In this document: positions 27,889 to 39,525 of the stretch, one piece after another
How positions within the stretch are numbered: position 1 is the stretch's first letter
Layout of the letters: every line of letters begins with the position of its first letter
From: Maea johnstoni
Lineage: Eukaryota; Annelida; Polychaeta; Spionida; Magelonidae
Reading direction: 5' to 3'
Assembly (NCBI GenBank): GCA_963942565.1
Contig: OZ012694.1
Location: 36,455,292 to 36,519,291 of the forward strand
DNA length: 64,000 bases
Translations under genes and position numbers: made by a program
The notes under the pieces: generated by a model
Databases searched by the model: none
Told to the model about the DNA's origin: nothing
Seen by the model: the letters and a program-made list of their open reading frames with translations, nothing else

Positions 27889-29243
27889 CATACACATAAT
27901 CACACACACACACGCACACACACATTCATTCATTCACATTTAAGTTTTCTTTTGCTGTTTGTTGCAGTTGTGCCCCCTCCTCAGCCTCCAAGAGGAAACC
28001 GTCCCGTGCCACCGCCCCCTGCTGTTTCTGGGGGAGCGCCCCCTCCCAGACCACCCAAAAACCAACCTATGATGACGCCCGCTCCTGCTGCTGCTGAGGT
28101 AAGTACCAGCGCCTGCATGTTCGTAGGTGATTTCCCCCTCTGCTGGAAAGATCTTGAAGTGATCTTGCTTTCTTAACTCTTTGATTCTGGCAGCAGCCAT
28201 TAGGAACCTATTAGGAGGCCATTGTGCCAAAAAGAGCAATTTGAACTTCAATCATAAATAAAAGAAGGACAAGATAGGATTATTATCACCAAGAAAAGCA
28301 TAATTGAAAGATCTGCATGGAACCTTTTGCCTCTCTGAGGAGGTTTTTTCTTTTTAGGAAAATGCGTGACCAAAAGACAGGCTGAATAAGTCTTGGCTAT
28401 GTCCATGTTGTGACCTACTTTTTATTAAGTCTCTTTAATTCTGTATATTTTCACATTTATCTATTTTTTTTCATTCAGCCAGAGGATGTTTACGAGGTGC
28501 CTGATGATCAGGTAGGAAAACAATATTACATTCCCCACTTCATTAACTCTGTCCTGCCTTGAGATCTTCACATATGCGGTTCGGACTTTTGATAATTTTC
28601 AAAATTACCTACAAATTAGACGTAAATTCATAACATATTTGAGGAAGAGTTGAGGGTTGGATTTTGATCAAACATTTTCCTTAATATGGTTAGTTAGAGA
28701 GATATATCACCATAATAGTCAAGCGGGTTTTAGCACTACAGGCATGAATGGGTTTTAACCAGTCACATTGTAAGTGCACATGTACTCAAAATTCCATTTT
28801 GCTCAAATAGAGCAGAGAGGTCTATTATAAGTAGATTGTCCCTGCTATAGTGCATACTTTCAGCAGTTGGTTTAATCACTGACTTATCTGACCCTTATTC
28901 CCAAGTCATAAATCTAGTGAGAGTAATTGAAGTGGGTGTTTAGTGTATAGTACTTCCATTAGGCATAGGAAATCTAGTAACATGTGATTGAGCATGGGCA
29001 TCATATCCTGCATAGAAATATTAGTTATCTTCCACCCACAGGTTAGCAGTATATATAAAGAGTCAATCTTGCGTCAGCAGTGTATAGTGTCTAGTAACAT
29101 GTACTGTATTGAATGTAGATAGGTACAGTGTCATTGTGTCTTAGCAAGTATATCGCAGTGCTTGTATGTCCACCTGATATCATCTGTATTCACTCATAAA
29201 TGATTATAGTTTATTAAAGAGCTATCGCAGTACTCCACTAGAC

Positions 29244-29326
<83 letters not shown>

Positions 29327-32300
29327 CTCTAAGAGCAGGTTGTGGGCCCAGTCATACCTGTGGTATATGCTACTGAACTGTGATAGGAATTGAGTGAATA
29401 CTTGCTGGATAAAGTGCTATCAAGATAGTTCATGAATATTCAGGTTTGCTGAGTTACAAAGATTCCCAGGAGTGGTTCCAGTGTAGCACAAAACAGCATA
29501 ATGGCAGAGGAAAGATGGACAATCCAGAAGTTAAATGGCTCTAACTGGAAGGCATGGAAATTCCAGATGCGGCATGTGCTGCTTGACAGGGAACTGTGGG
29601 GATACGTTGATGGCAGTGAGGTGTTGGCTGCAGATGCACCGGAAGAAAGACAGGCGATGTACAAGAAGAGTGCACAGAAGGCATTGACCGCAATAATCAT
29701 GGCCATAGCTTCTAGCCAGATCTACATTGTGCAGTCCTGTGAGACACCTGATGATGCCTGGAGGAAACTGCAAGGGCACTTCGAAAAGGTGGCACACATG
29801 TCCAAGCTCCACCTGAGGAAGATAGAGATGACAAAGGGCACCATGGTGGAAAAACATCTTTTGGAGATGAAGGAGTTGACTGACCGGGTTGCGATTATTC
29901 AATCACCTACAGCGGAGGAAGACCAGGTAATAACACTGCTTGGAAGTCCCCCTTCAAGCTCTGGTCAATTAGTGACTTGTCTGTGAGCCTAACTTGATAA
30001 AGTTACATGGGCTGATGTGGAACATGGGTGAACAGGGTAGAAAGGAGAAAATCATGTCAGCAGGAAAGGACACTAATCTAGTAGGAGTTCATTGGAAACC
30101 ATATATAAATATGAAGAAGCCACTGAAGCGCTTCTTGTGTGGCAGAAAAGGTCATTCTAAGTGTGATTGTTCCAAACAGGGAGCTAATAGTGGATGAAAA
30201 TAGGAACAAATACAATGCAAAAGCGGCAACTAATAATGCAGAACAGGAGTAAGTATTTCATGCCCCGGCAGGCCAAGCAGGCACAGAGAAGTACCATAAG
30301 TGGCTAATTGGAGCCTGATGCCAAATGACTACTAGCTGTCTCTCGCTACTGCCTGGGGTCGTACCCCACCTGGGACATGTGAGAATGTCCCCAGTGACTT
30401 GGAGTTATGCAGTAGTTTTTGTCGGGTACTCCAGTTTCCTCCACCAGTTACAGTACAGCTTAGCCGTTATATGTCAGAAAAATGAAATTACAAATTACAA
30501 ATACTTGGTATCAGTCTATTCTACTGTAGATATGGTTAATTTGCCATGTCCGAAATTTGTAGATCTTTCTTTTCCAGAATTTGCTGAATCTTGATATTTC
30601 GATCCTGATCACACGTGATCGGTAAATTAAAAACAGCACTTAATTGTTATCACTTTGACTATATCACAGGACCCCCAGAGTAGGACAGAGCAACCTATCT
30701 ACTTGAATTTTGATTACATTATAATTAGGTGATAAAAGGGGGCTAGGGAGTGGGATTGAAATAGAAAGCCGGGAGAGGAGTTGGCACAGGTTGGTGTCTG
30801 CTCTCATCTTGGCTTTTGACGAGTGAAGTGAACTAACAGGCACTAATCAGTATCAATTACAATTTACCCTCCCGCACCTTTTTTCAGTGTCTCATTTATT
30901 TGTTCTAGACTACCTCTGCTCAGATTAAAGAACAGTGCAGACATACAGTTGGCCAATTTATGTCGTAACTTAAACAATTTGAAGCTTTTCAGAATCTTCC
31001 AAATCCTATTTTTCTGATCAAGACTGATCAGCAAATACTGGCAAATTAATAGTATGGTTAAATTAACAGGATTTACAGTACATGACTACAGCACCTTTGA
31101 CAAATCACGACCAGTTTGATTTGGTGAGGGATATACCTTGTTGAGGCACTTGGCTTGAGCAAAGTGGATATGACAATACGGCTTGGAAATGGCCAGAGTG
31201 TTGCAACATGTACTGTATGTTGTACCAGAGCTGACGACCAGTCTGTTCTCAGTGAGAATGGTAACTGAGAAAATATACTAAGTCTATTCTTAAGGTGAAG
31301 AGTGCCACATTGACACCAAGCATGCAGATTTTCATGGCAAGGGGATAGTAGATGGAAAGCTCCCCAGGCTAGAATGTATTCCTAGTGGGCTTCAGCCTGC
31401 TTCCATTGCTGGTGATTCTGTTACTGATGTGGACCTGTGGCATCAGAGATTAGTACATGTGAGTAAAAAGACTCTGAAGATAGCTCAAGAGGAACTAATG
31501 ACTGGCCTGAAGATTCCTAAGACACAGACTCTGCTATTATGTTAGGGCTGTGTGAAGGGGAAAGCTATGGAATAAATGATAATACCAGTGTGAGAAATCT
31601 GATTCACATAGAATTTTGAGTTAGTGCTAAGTGATGTTTGTGGACCATTACAAGAAGAGTCATTCAGTGGAAAGAGGTATGTCATTACCTTTATTGATGA
31701 CTACTCTCAATGCTGTGCTGTATTGTTTATGAAACATGTCTGAGGTACATGAGAATTTTTTTAAGTTCAAGAAATTTGAAGCAACTGCTGTTGGGGATTG
31801 CCAAAGTAGTAATGGTACTCTGAGGACAGACAATGGAGGAGAATACTTGTAAGCAGAGTTCAAGGCGTATTTGACATCAAGGCAAATCTCTCACCGGACT
31901 ACTGTTCTTCATACACCCAAACAAAACTGGGTGGCTGAGAGGATGAACATGACCCTGTTGGAGAAGGCAAGATCCATGGTAGCTTATGCTAGAGTATCGA
32001 AGCAGTATTGGGCTGAAGCTGTTGCAAGTGCCGCCTACCTCAGGAACCAAACTCCAATTATGCCTGCATTCCAGATGTTCAGCGTTTGAAACTGGAGGAT
32101 AGAGCCAAGAAACTAACTTTTTTTTGCGTATGGCAGCAAAGGGTTACCCGAGTTACTGGATGAAGATACAAAGACATTCTACATTCACCATGATGTTATC
32201 TTCTATCTTGTGAGGCAGAGAAGCAGCATAGAGAATACGAGGTCTGAGGGGCTTAGGAGACCACCTGTTTGATTTGGCATTGATGAGTTGAAATCATTAT

Positions 32301-35300
32301 TCTTACAGAATTTGTGAAATAACTGACCCAAGCAAGGCAAAGAAAGCATTGTCCGAGGACCAAACTACTAAGTGGAAAGCTACTCTTGAAATGGAACCAG
32401 TTGGATGTAAATTGTCTTATTAAGTCAAGCATGATGAATCCGGAGAAGTTGGGTGATTCCAGTGATGATTGGTTGTGAAAGGATATTCCTGGAGCTAAGG
32501 GATAGAATTTGAAGAGACATTTTTCTTGTAGTCAGATTTACTTACATTAGAACACTATTGGAATGGGATTGAAGGATCTGACTAATTAACCTGAAAAATC
32601 AAGTGGGAGTATTGTGTGATTTACATGTTGATGTTTAACTATCTGAGGGCATTATTAATGTATATCTGTATTCTATCGAGTGCATGCTTTTAGCTGTTCA
32701 TTTTCTGGTTGCTAACCTACAAGTGATACCAGTTATGGGTACCACCTTAACTTTAGTCTTGGTGGAGTACACCTGCAGGCACACCTTAAGTGTACATGTT
32801 AATCCCTTAGCCTCACGTTTATCGAGGTATGGATTTATCTTTTGTATTATGCTACTTTTCTTTTTTTTTCTCTACATGTTCATTTGTTGATTATTATGAT
32901 TTTCCATGTATTGTATTTTTGCGTTGATGCTCAGTCAATAAATATACATACATTTGATCAGTAACTTATCTGACCATAAGTCCCAAGTCATAAATCTAGT
33001 CAGAGTAATTACTGTAGTGGATGTTTAATCATTCTGTTAATGATAAGAAATTTAGGAAATATGATGAAGCATTAGAATCATATTCTGCTTAGAAATATTA
33101 ATAATCATCCACTCACAGGCTAACAGTTTATATAAATTCATTTTACATTTATGTTTATGTATTTTTATATTTATGTATTTATTAATAAATGTTTATAGTT
33201 TATTGAAGCACGATCACAGTTCTCCACTTGCCTGCACCGTTTTATATCTTTTCTCCAACAACAATTCCTTTTGTAACACATGAGCCATTTTCATGGTATT
33301 CATACATAAGCAAATATTGATAGCACTTTATACTGCACATTAAACAACTGGATGGAATCCATTGGTAAGCAGATGCACAACCAAAGTAAAATTGATGAAT
33401 AACGAGATACTTTAATGATCATGAATATATGATTACTTAAAATAGAATTGTATATATATTATGGAGAATGTCAAAAAAATCTAATTGTGACATCTGATGA
33501 TGCTGCACAAATTCCCCTATAAGACATGAGTTTAGAAATATTTGTCTCAGGGTTACAATTGAGACTAACGGAGCAGAGTCTGAAAATTGATAGTTGGCTT
33601 AGGTGTGAAATGATTTTGACAATCAGCTTTAGGTATTCTCTTTTAGTAATGTGTTTATTGCCTTCTTTCCTTCAGCTGCCTCAAAGTCGAGCACTCCCAC
33701 CTATCCCGCCTCCCATGGAAGATGAAGGTAAGGGAAAATATGCATGAAAAATTAACTTTGAGACCTTCGAAAAACACACATTAGGACACTCACGTATTTT
33801 TGTGTGACGAGTTTGGAAAAAATGTCAATTACAAGCAAATGATTGAATATTTTCATATCACCTCATGATATTGCAAAGAATATAATGCCAATTTTCAATA
33901 TATTAATACATTTTATGAATACTTTTTGGTCTATCTTGAGAATAAGGATGCCCAAATATTTTTGGTTGGTAATTCTAGGAACCCAGCCTTTTAATCCTGG
34001 CTAAGACCCTTGTTTGGCTTGTGAATAGAAGTCTTATTAGATACTCTTAATGAGAAATAAAGGTGGTACAAAAACATTTGTGCTGCCTTTGTGTCATGTA
34101 GTCAAGGTTTTGCCAAAGCTTTGGATGAATGTGTTTTGTTTATTGTATTGTATTGTAAATGGTTGTACAATAATTGTCTTGTGCTAATTTGTTGTTTTTG
34201 TGGAATTAATATTCAGATGGACTATACTGATCGATATCCTGCCTTGCCATGAGTATGCCATTGACCTTCTTTAGCCTAATCAACAATGTGTTCTCTTTCT
34301 TGTAGATAAAACAAGTGGTGGATCCATGGAGTCCAGACCTCTTCCCCCAAGACCAGACAAAAACAAAAAACCTGTCGTACCAAACAAATCAGCCCTTCAC
34401 CCCCCTGCCCCAAAAAAGGGGCCCCCTTCTCCAAACAGAGGGCCCTCTCTACCCGTTCCTGATACGAAACCTGCACAACCCAAAAGCTTTCTACACACAA
34501 CCGACAATCCCACGGTGAAAGAGCTGAGGCAGAAACTGAATGAACAGCATATAATTGGTGCAACCTCTCCAAATCCAGCTCCTGCGAAGAATAAACAAGT
34601 AACTCCATTTGCAAAGGAACCCAACAATAACAAAGGTGAGACAACCCTTAAAACATGGTCTAAGCCAGGATTTAGAGACTAGGTGTCCAAAATTGGCAAT
34701 GGTAAAATTGTTCGTTGTCCTGTTATTCAAGGGAGATCACAGTATATTCAGATAACAATGATACAATCATGTATTTGCTTATTTAGAAAATCTATGATAT
34801 CCTTTTGTTATGTCATAGGAATTACATTTGAGGTGAAAATGTTTGAAGTTGACATTTCTAGAAATGCCTTTAGAAATTGGAAATATAGTTTTTAGAAGAA
34901 GAGTGTTTAGTAAGTTTCTAGTCAATATTTCTCCTTCAAATATTTGCATTATATATATCACCAAAATTCTCAGTTGCTTTAGAGCGCTACAGACGTGAGT
35001 GGTTTAAGTTCGATGAAAATCAAGAATAAGCATGTTGTCCCTATTGCATGTTCATGTTATATTTGCAAAGAAGAAATGAAAAAATAACAGAGGCACAATT
35101 GTCTATATCAGATTTGCCTTTCTTATATCCTTGTTCCTCTCAGACAAGCTTTGAAATCAAGTATATATTGTTTAAATCTTTCTTGATTTCCAAGCTATTT
35201 TCACTGTAATTTACTTATTTCATGAAAAAAACACAAATAAGATAACATATATATATATTTGCATATTTGTGTTTCCAGAGCCAGAATCCCAGAATCCGGG

Positions 35301-38300
35301 TAGATTTCGAGGGGTCCCCAAACTCCCTGGGGGAGTCACGGCTGTTCCACCAGCACCCCCACCTGTCCATAAAATGCCTTCAAGAGAAAATAGTGAGTAC
35401 CATTCTAAATAGTGGGAATCAGTGTAGAGTCACTTTTGCTCATCTTACAGTCACTGTAATAATTGAAAAAAAAAGGGTTTAAATTGACCATAGACCAAAG
35501 ATTACTGTATAACTGGTTAATTTGGTGTGGTCTTTAATTTGGCGTTTTTTTGACGAATGCCCATCAACGCCAAATTAAAGATCGCATAAAAATACAGATT
35601 TAGTGTCTTTCAGGGCCGCTGGGGGAGCTGCAGTTGGCAGCATAGCGTGAATTTCACCCCTTGGAGGTCGCGGCCAAAACAGAAAAATCAATACAATAAC
35701 TTCACAAAAAGCGTTGTTCTGACTGTTGCAGACGCCAAAATAAATACAGGGAAATTATTTTTTTGAAAAAAAACGCCAACTTAAGTACACGCCAAATTAA
35801 CCAGTTATACAGTACCATGGAGCAGACTCTGTGACACAGTGGCTAGATTGCCCACCAGGGACTTAGCCAATACCTGGCCAGACACCCTTTTGGACAGGTA
35901 GTTTCTTGAAAAGCTCAAATTTCTAAAAAATATTTTCAATTTTAACTTTTTTTGCACTAATAACCATATCTTATTCTAACTATAAGTTGTCACAGGCAAC
36001 TTTCTCACTTGCTTTGGCCGGGATTTGAACCCAGGCATTTTAAAACTCCTGACTAAAACCCTATTATATCTGTTGCCCAATTTAGGGAGAAGTTACTTTG
36101 AAGAGTTTCATAGACATTCCATATCATTTTGCATGCTATATGATCATCTGCATACAACAAATGCTCTCCCTTTCCTGTCTGAGCCACCCCTGAAGAAGAG
36201 GGGCAAAGGTTTCGATTAATTTGTTCCACCCCTGAGCATCTCAGAAAAAGGGACCCTGATAATTGATTCATTAACCCTTCCAATGCTGAGGCTACTTTTG
36301 CCCTAAAACACAAGGATGCAAAGACTTTTGAAAACCATTCAAACCCTGTCATATTGGTATTCATTGGATAGCTCTCACAGAGTAATCTCATATGAGTACC
36401 AATGTGCCAGGTTTTCAGTAATTTTTCAGTTTTTTTGCATGGTTTGGTATTGGCCAAATTAGCCACCCGCAGCATATTATAGGGTTAAAGTGGCATATAT
36501 TCAGATGGTCTGCTGTACATCACATATTTTTCTTGAATCATTGAGTGTATGTTAATTTCTATTGGATTTAACTCTTCATTTCAGTGGTTAAAGGTAGACC
36601 CTTACCGGTGCCCCCTCCTTCAGAAAAAGAAAATACACAGGTAAGTCAAATGCACACTCCTCTTTAAATTACATAAAAATGCAATAGCTTTTGATTGGCA
36701 TTTATTATGTTAAGCATTCAGGTAGAACACACTTTTTTTGGTTCTTTTGGTGATTTTTAAAAACATTTCTCACATTTTTTCAATTTCACATTTTAACATA
36801 TATTACGGTAGAGTTAACCTTTGTCTTTCATTCACCACACATATTCCATTGATTGGGTGATTATTTTATGATTAACCCATTTTTACTTGGAGATCTCCTT
36901 GACATACCGGTAGATAGTCTTGACCTATATCAATTTCGAGAATAACTTTGGAATGAAGCATAAATGTGAAGAATATGTTGTTAGCTGGGAGAAAGTAAGG
37001 AGAAAGGATACACGGTACTTGAACTACTAACCCCTGCAATACCCCAGACACAGCAGCCTCAAGTGATACATTCTAACCAAAGGGATGTTTGAAGTATTGA
37101 TAGAATTATCAACCCATTAACACTTACGGCGGCCAAAACCGCCCGCTATTTATAGAGCGCCGCCTCCTCACGGCGCTCTAAACCGCCCTCCAAAATCCTC
37201 TACTTACCTGCTTGCGCCGCCCAAATACGCCTGCGGCATCGATCAGAAATGTGAAACGGGTTGAAGCGGTTAGCAACCGCTACAACTATTTCCATTTCTG
37301 CATCGATAAAGTGTTGATTTTAAGCTATAAAATCAACTAAAAAAATATATATGTACTCATTTGAGCAAAATGAGTACAGCGCTATCGAAAAACAGGCATG
37401 TTTTTGCGATAGCGCAACGGAAAATCGATTTGAAAATACGAAAATCCACATCGTGATTTTCGTATCTTTCGCCATCTTGGACTTGAACTATGGGATAGAT
37501 GTATCCCATGATTCATTTCCAAGATGTCTGCTATGTAAACAAGAAGTTTGTCTGCCTGTGTGCAGACAAATAGCACTTTTAGCCGTGATCCGGCATAAAC
37601 AACGAAAAGAAAATGGAAAAATTTTCAACCACGGACGATCGCGGATTCAGCGCTCCCACAGGTAATGTTTTATTATGATTAAAAATGAAGTTAGGGGGGA
37701 GGTTTTACGATGTTTTGAACTTGCTTATGTTGTTTCCTTTCAGGTTATTTGAATATATGGTCAAAAAATACTTAATAAATTCTTTAAAAATCTTTAAAAA
37801 ATTGGGAAAAAATCGGGAGAAAATGTGGAAATTATTGACATGAATGGGAAAGTTTTGGAAATGATTGTGACTACTGACAATGCTATTATAAATGTATTCA
37901 TATTATGTTTTGCTTCCAGAACTTCTTTTATTATTGGAAGCATTTCCTTGATGAAAAAAAATATAAAAAAATATGAATAAAATATGTAATAAAATGAAAC
38001 ATGTTTACAGGGGTGGGTATTTATATTTCGGGGTTGGATATTTCATTAATAAATTTGAAAATTTATCAAAGCTTATACTGTTATGTAGATGGAAGTCTAC
38101 ACTATAATATATGTTTAACTTCCTATTGTCAATTATGCTCCATTAAAAAGATACAGAGTCTTTTATGAAACATGTTATTATTATCAAAAACTGCCCAAAA
38201 TCCCTGAGGAGTGGAGGTACTGCTTGAACTAGATTCCGGTGAGGAGGCCGCAACATTGTTGCGGGACCTGCTGTAAGTGTTAATGGGTTAAAGTTAATTC

Positions 38301-39476
38301 AAATATTTTGCGAATTATATGATCTCCATTATTATTGTAGACATTATTTTTGGCACATTTCTTTTTCACAAACTTGTCTTTGTCAATTTCTGTAATCCTA
38401 TGAGTCTGCCTGCAAGATATCTAAATAAGCCTAGCACAAAATGTTTTCAAATTTATCAACAGCATTCTCAGGAGAATTAGATTTGAAGATATTTCTTGAG
38501 TTGCAGAGAATGTCCATGGAGGCCTTCTGCATTGTCTGCTGGCTAACTTATATTGTTTAGTCTTTTTCTCACCTGCACAATTTTTTGTTTCAATTTTGAC
38601 CATGATCGAAGAAATGTCATTGTCGACTGCTTGAAAATTTTTTGCTGCTTGTAAAACAATTTTGGTTGATCCAAGCTAGTGTGTGATTTTGGTTCAAGCA
38701 AAATCACACATTGTACTTCTATTATGGGCCTATCTTACTAATAATACTAATATCAATATTAATTCGTAAGTTATTTTCCAATGAGAAATTTGTAATTCAG
38801 ACAACATTTTCATAAGCTTAAAACAGTTTAAGAGAAAAGAAAGATACCTTTAAAGTGCTGATAAATAAAGTCATATCTATTTCTCAATTCATTAAGATGA
38901 GGAAATTCTGATTATCTGTTTACAAGCTGTTGTCAGTAAGAAGCAGTTACCTACTCAGGAATTTTGACAGACGCCAGCTGTTTTGCGGATATCTGTCACC
39001 AAATATACACACCACCTGGCGGTGTGTAGTTCATTTTTGTGCTGAAACATGTGTTTTTACAGCAGCAATAAGTTATGTGCATGTTATCTGTGCTGTGCTG
39101 GTACACTGCAGGGGAATGGGGATAGCGAACATCTCATCATAGCATTTCTTTGAATCATTCTTAGGGTGATATTGGTTGGAAAGTTAAAGGTTATCTTTTC
39201 AGTAGGCCTACAGATTCTCCTGATAGTTGGGCTTGATTGTAAGGTTAGATATACCTGAGTTACCCTGAAGATGCCAGAGTGGGGCCCATTTCAGAAGTTT
39301 CACAAGTTGAGAAAGAGTATAAGACGCAGTGGGAATACCTTTGTATTGCAGCAAGATGACCTGGACGGGTATCCCTGGTATCATGGGCCTATCATCAAGT
39401 CAGTGGGAGACAGGAAAATACTTGACTGTGGCAAGGTAGGTGCAGTTTGTGTGATAATCCTATAAATCATTAACTG

Positions 39477-39525
<49 letters not shown>

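Larger units (their letters stand above)
28866..33236 (+). mobile_element. Ty1/copia-type LTR retrotransposon fossil
   Basis: Two related end repeats, about 28866-29249 and 32953-33236, share cccaagtcataaatctagt, agtaattg/a and atgtttatagtttattg. They differ at many positions and in length, so the insertion is old. Recognisable parts are a copia-type gag (about 29501-29985, opening [20 protein letters not shown]), a zinc knuckle ([11 protein letters not shown], near 30145), a pre-integrase segment (about 31430-31540) and integrase-like sequence (to about 32090). I cannot make out a full reverse transcriptase. It is broken, with roughly ten or more breaks. A (TA)n array follows the left repeat. 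It lies in sense orientation in intron 12. Confidence 0.85.
28512..33675 (+). other. Intron 12, occupied by a copia-type fossil
   Basis: The 5.2-kb intron is mostly one old LTR element (28866-33236), with unremarkable flanks either side. Confidence 0.75.

Noticed and set aside
35833-36046. tRNA-like A-box and B-box words (tggctagattg; ggttcaaatcc on the minus strand)
   Set aside because: They lie on opposite strands and inside a MITE-like repeat; no cloverleaf can be drawn, so no tRNA or SINE call.
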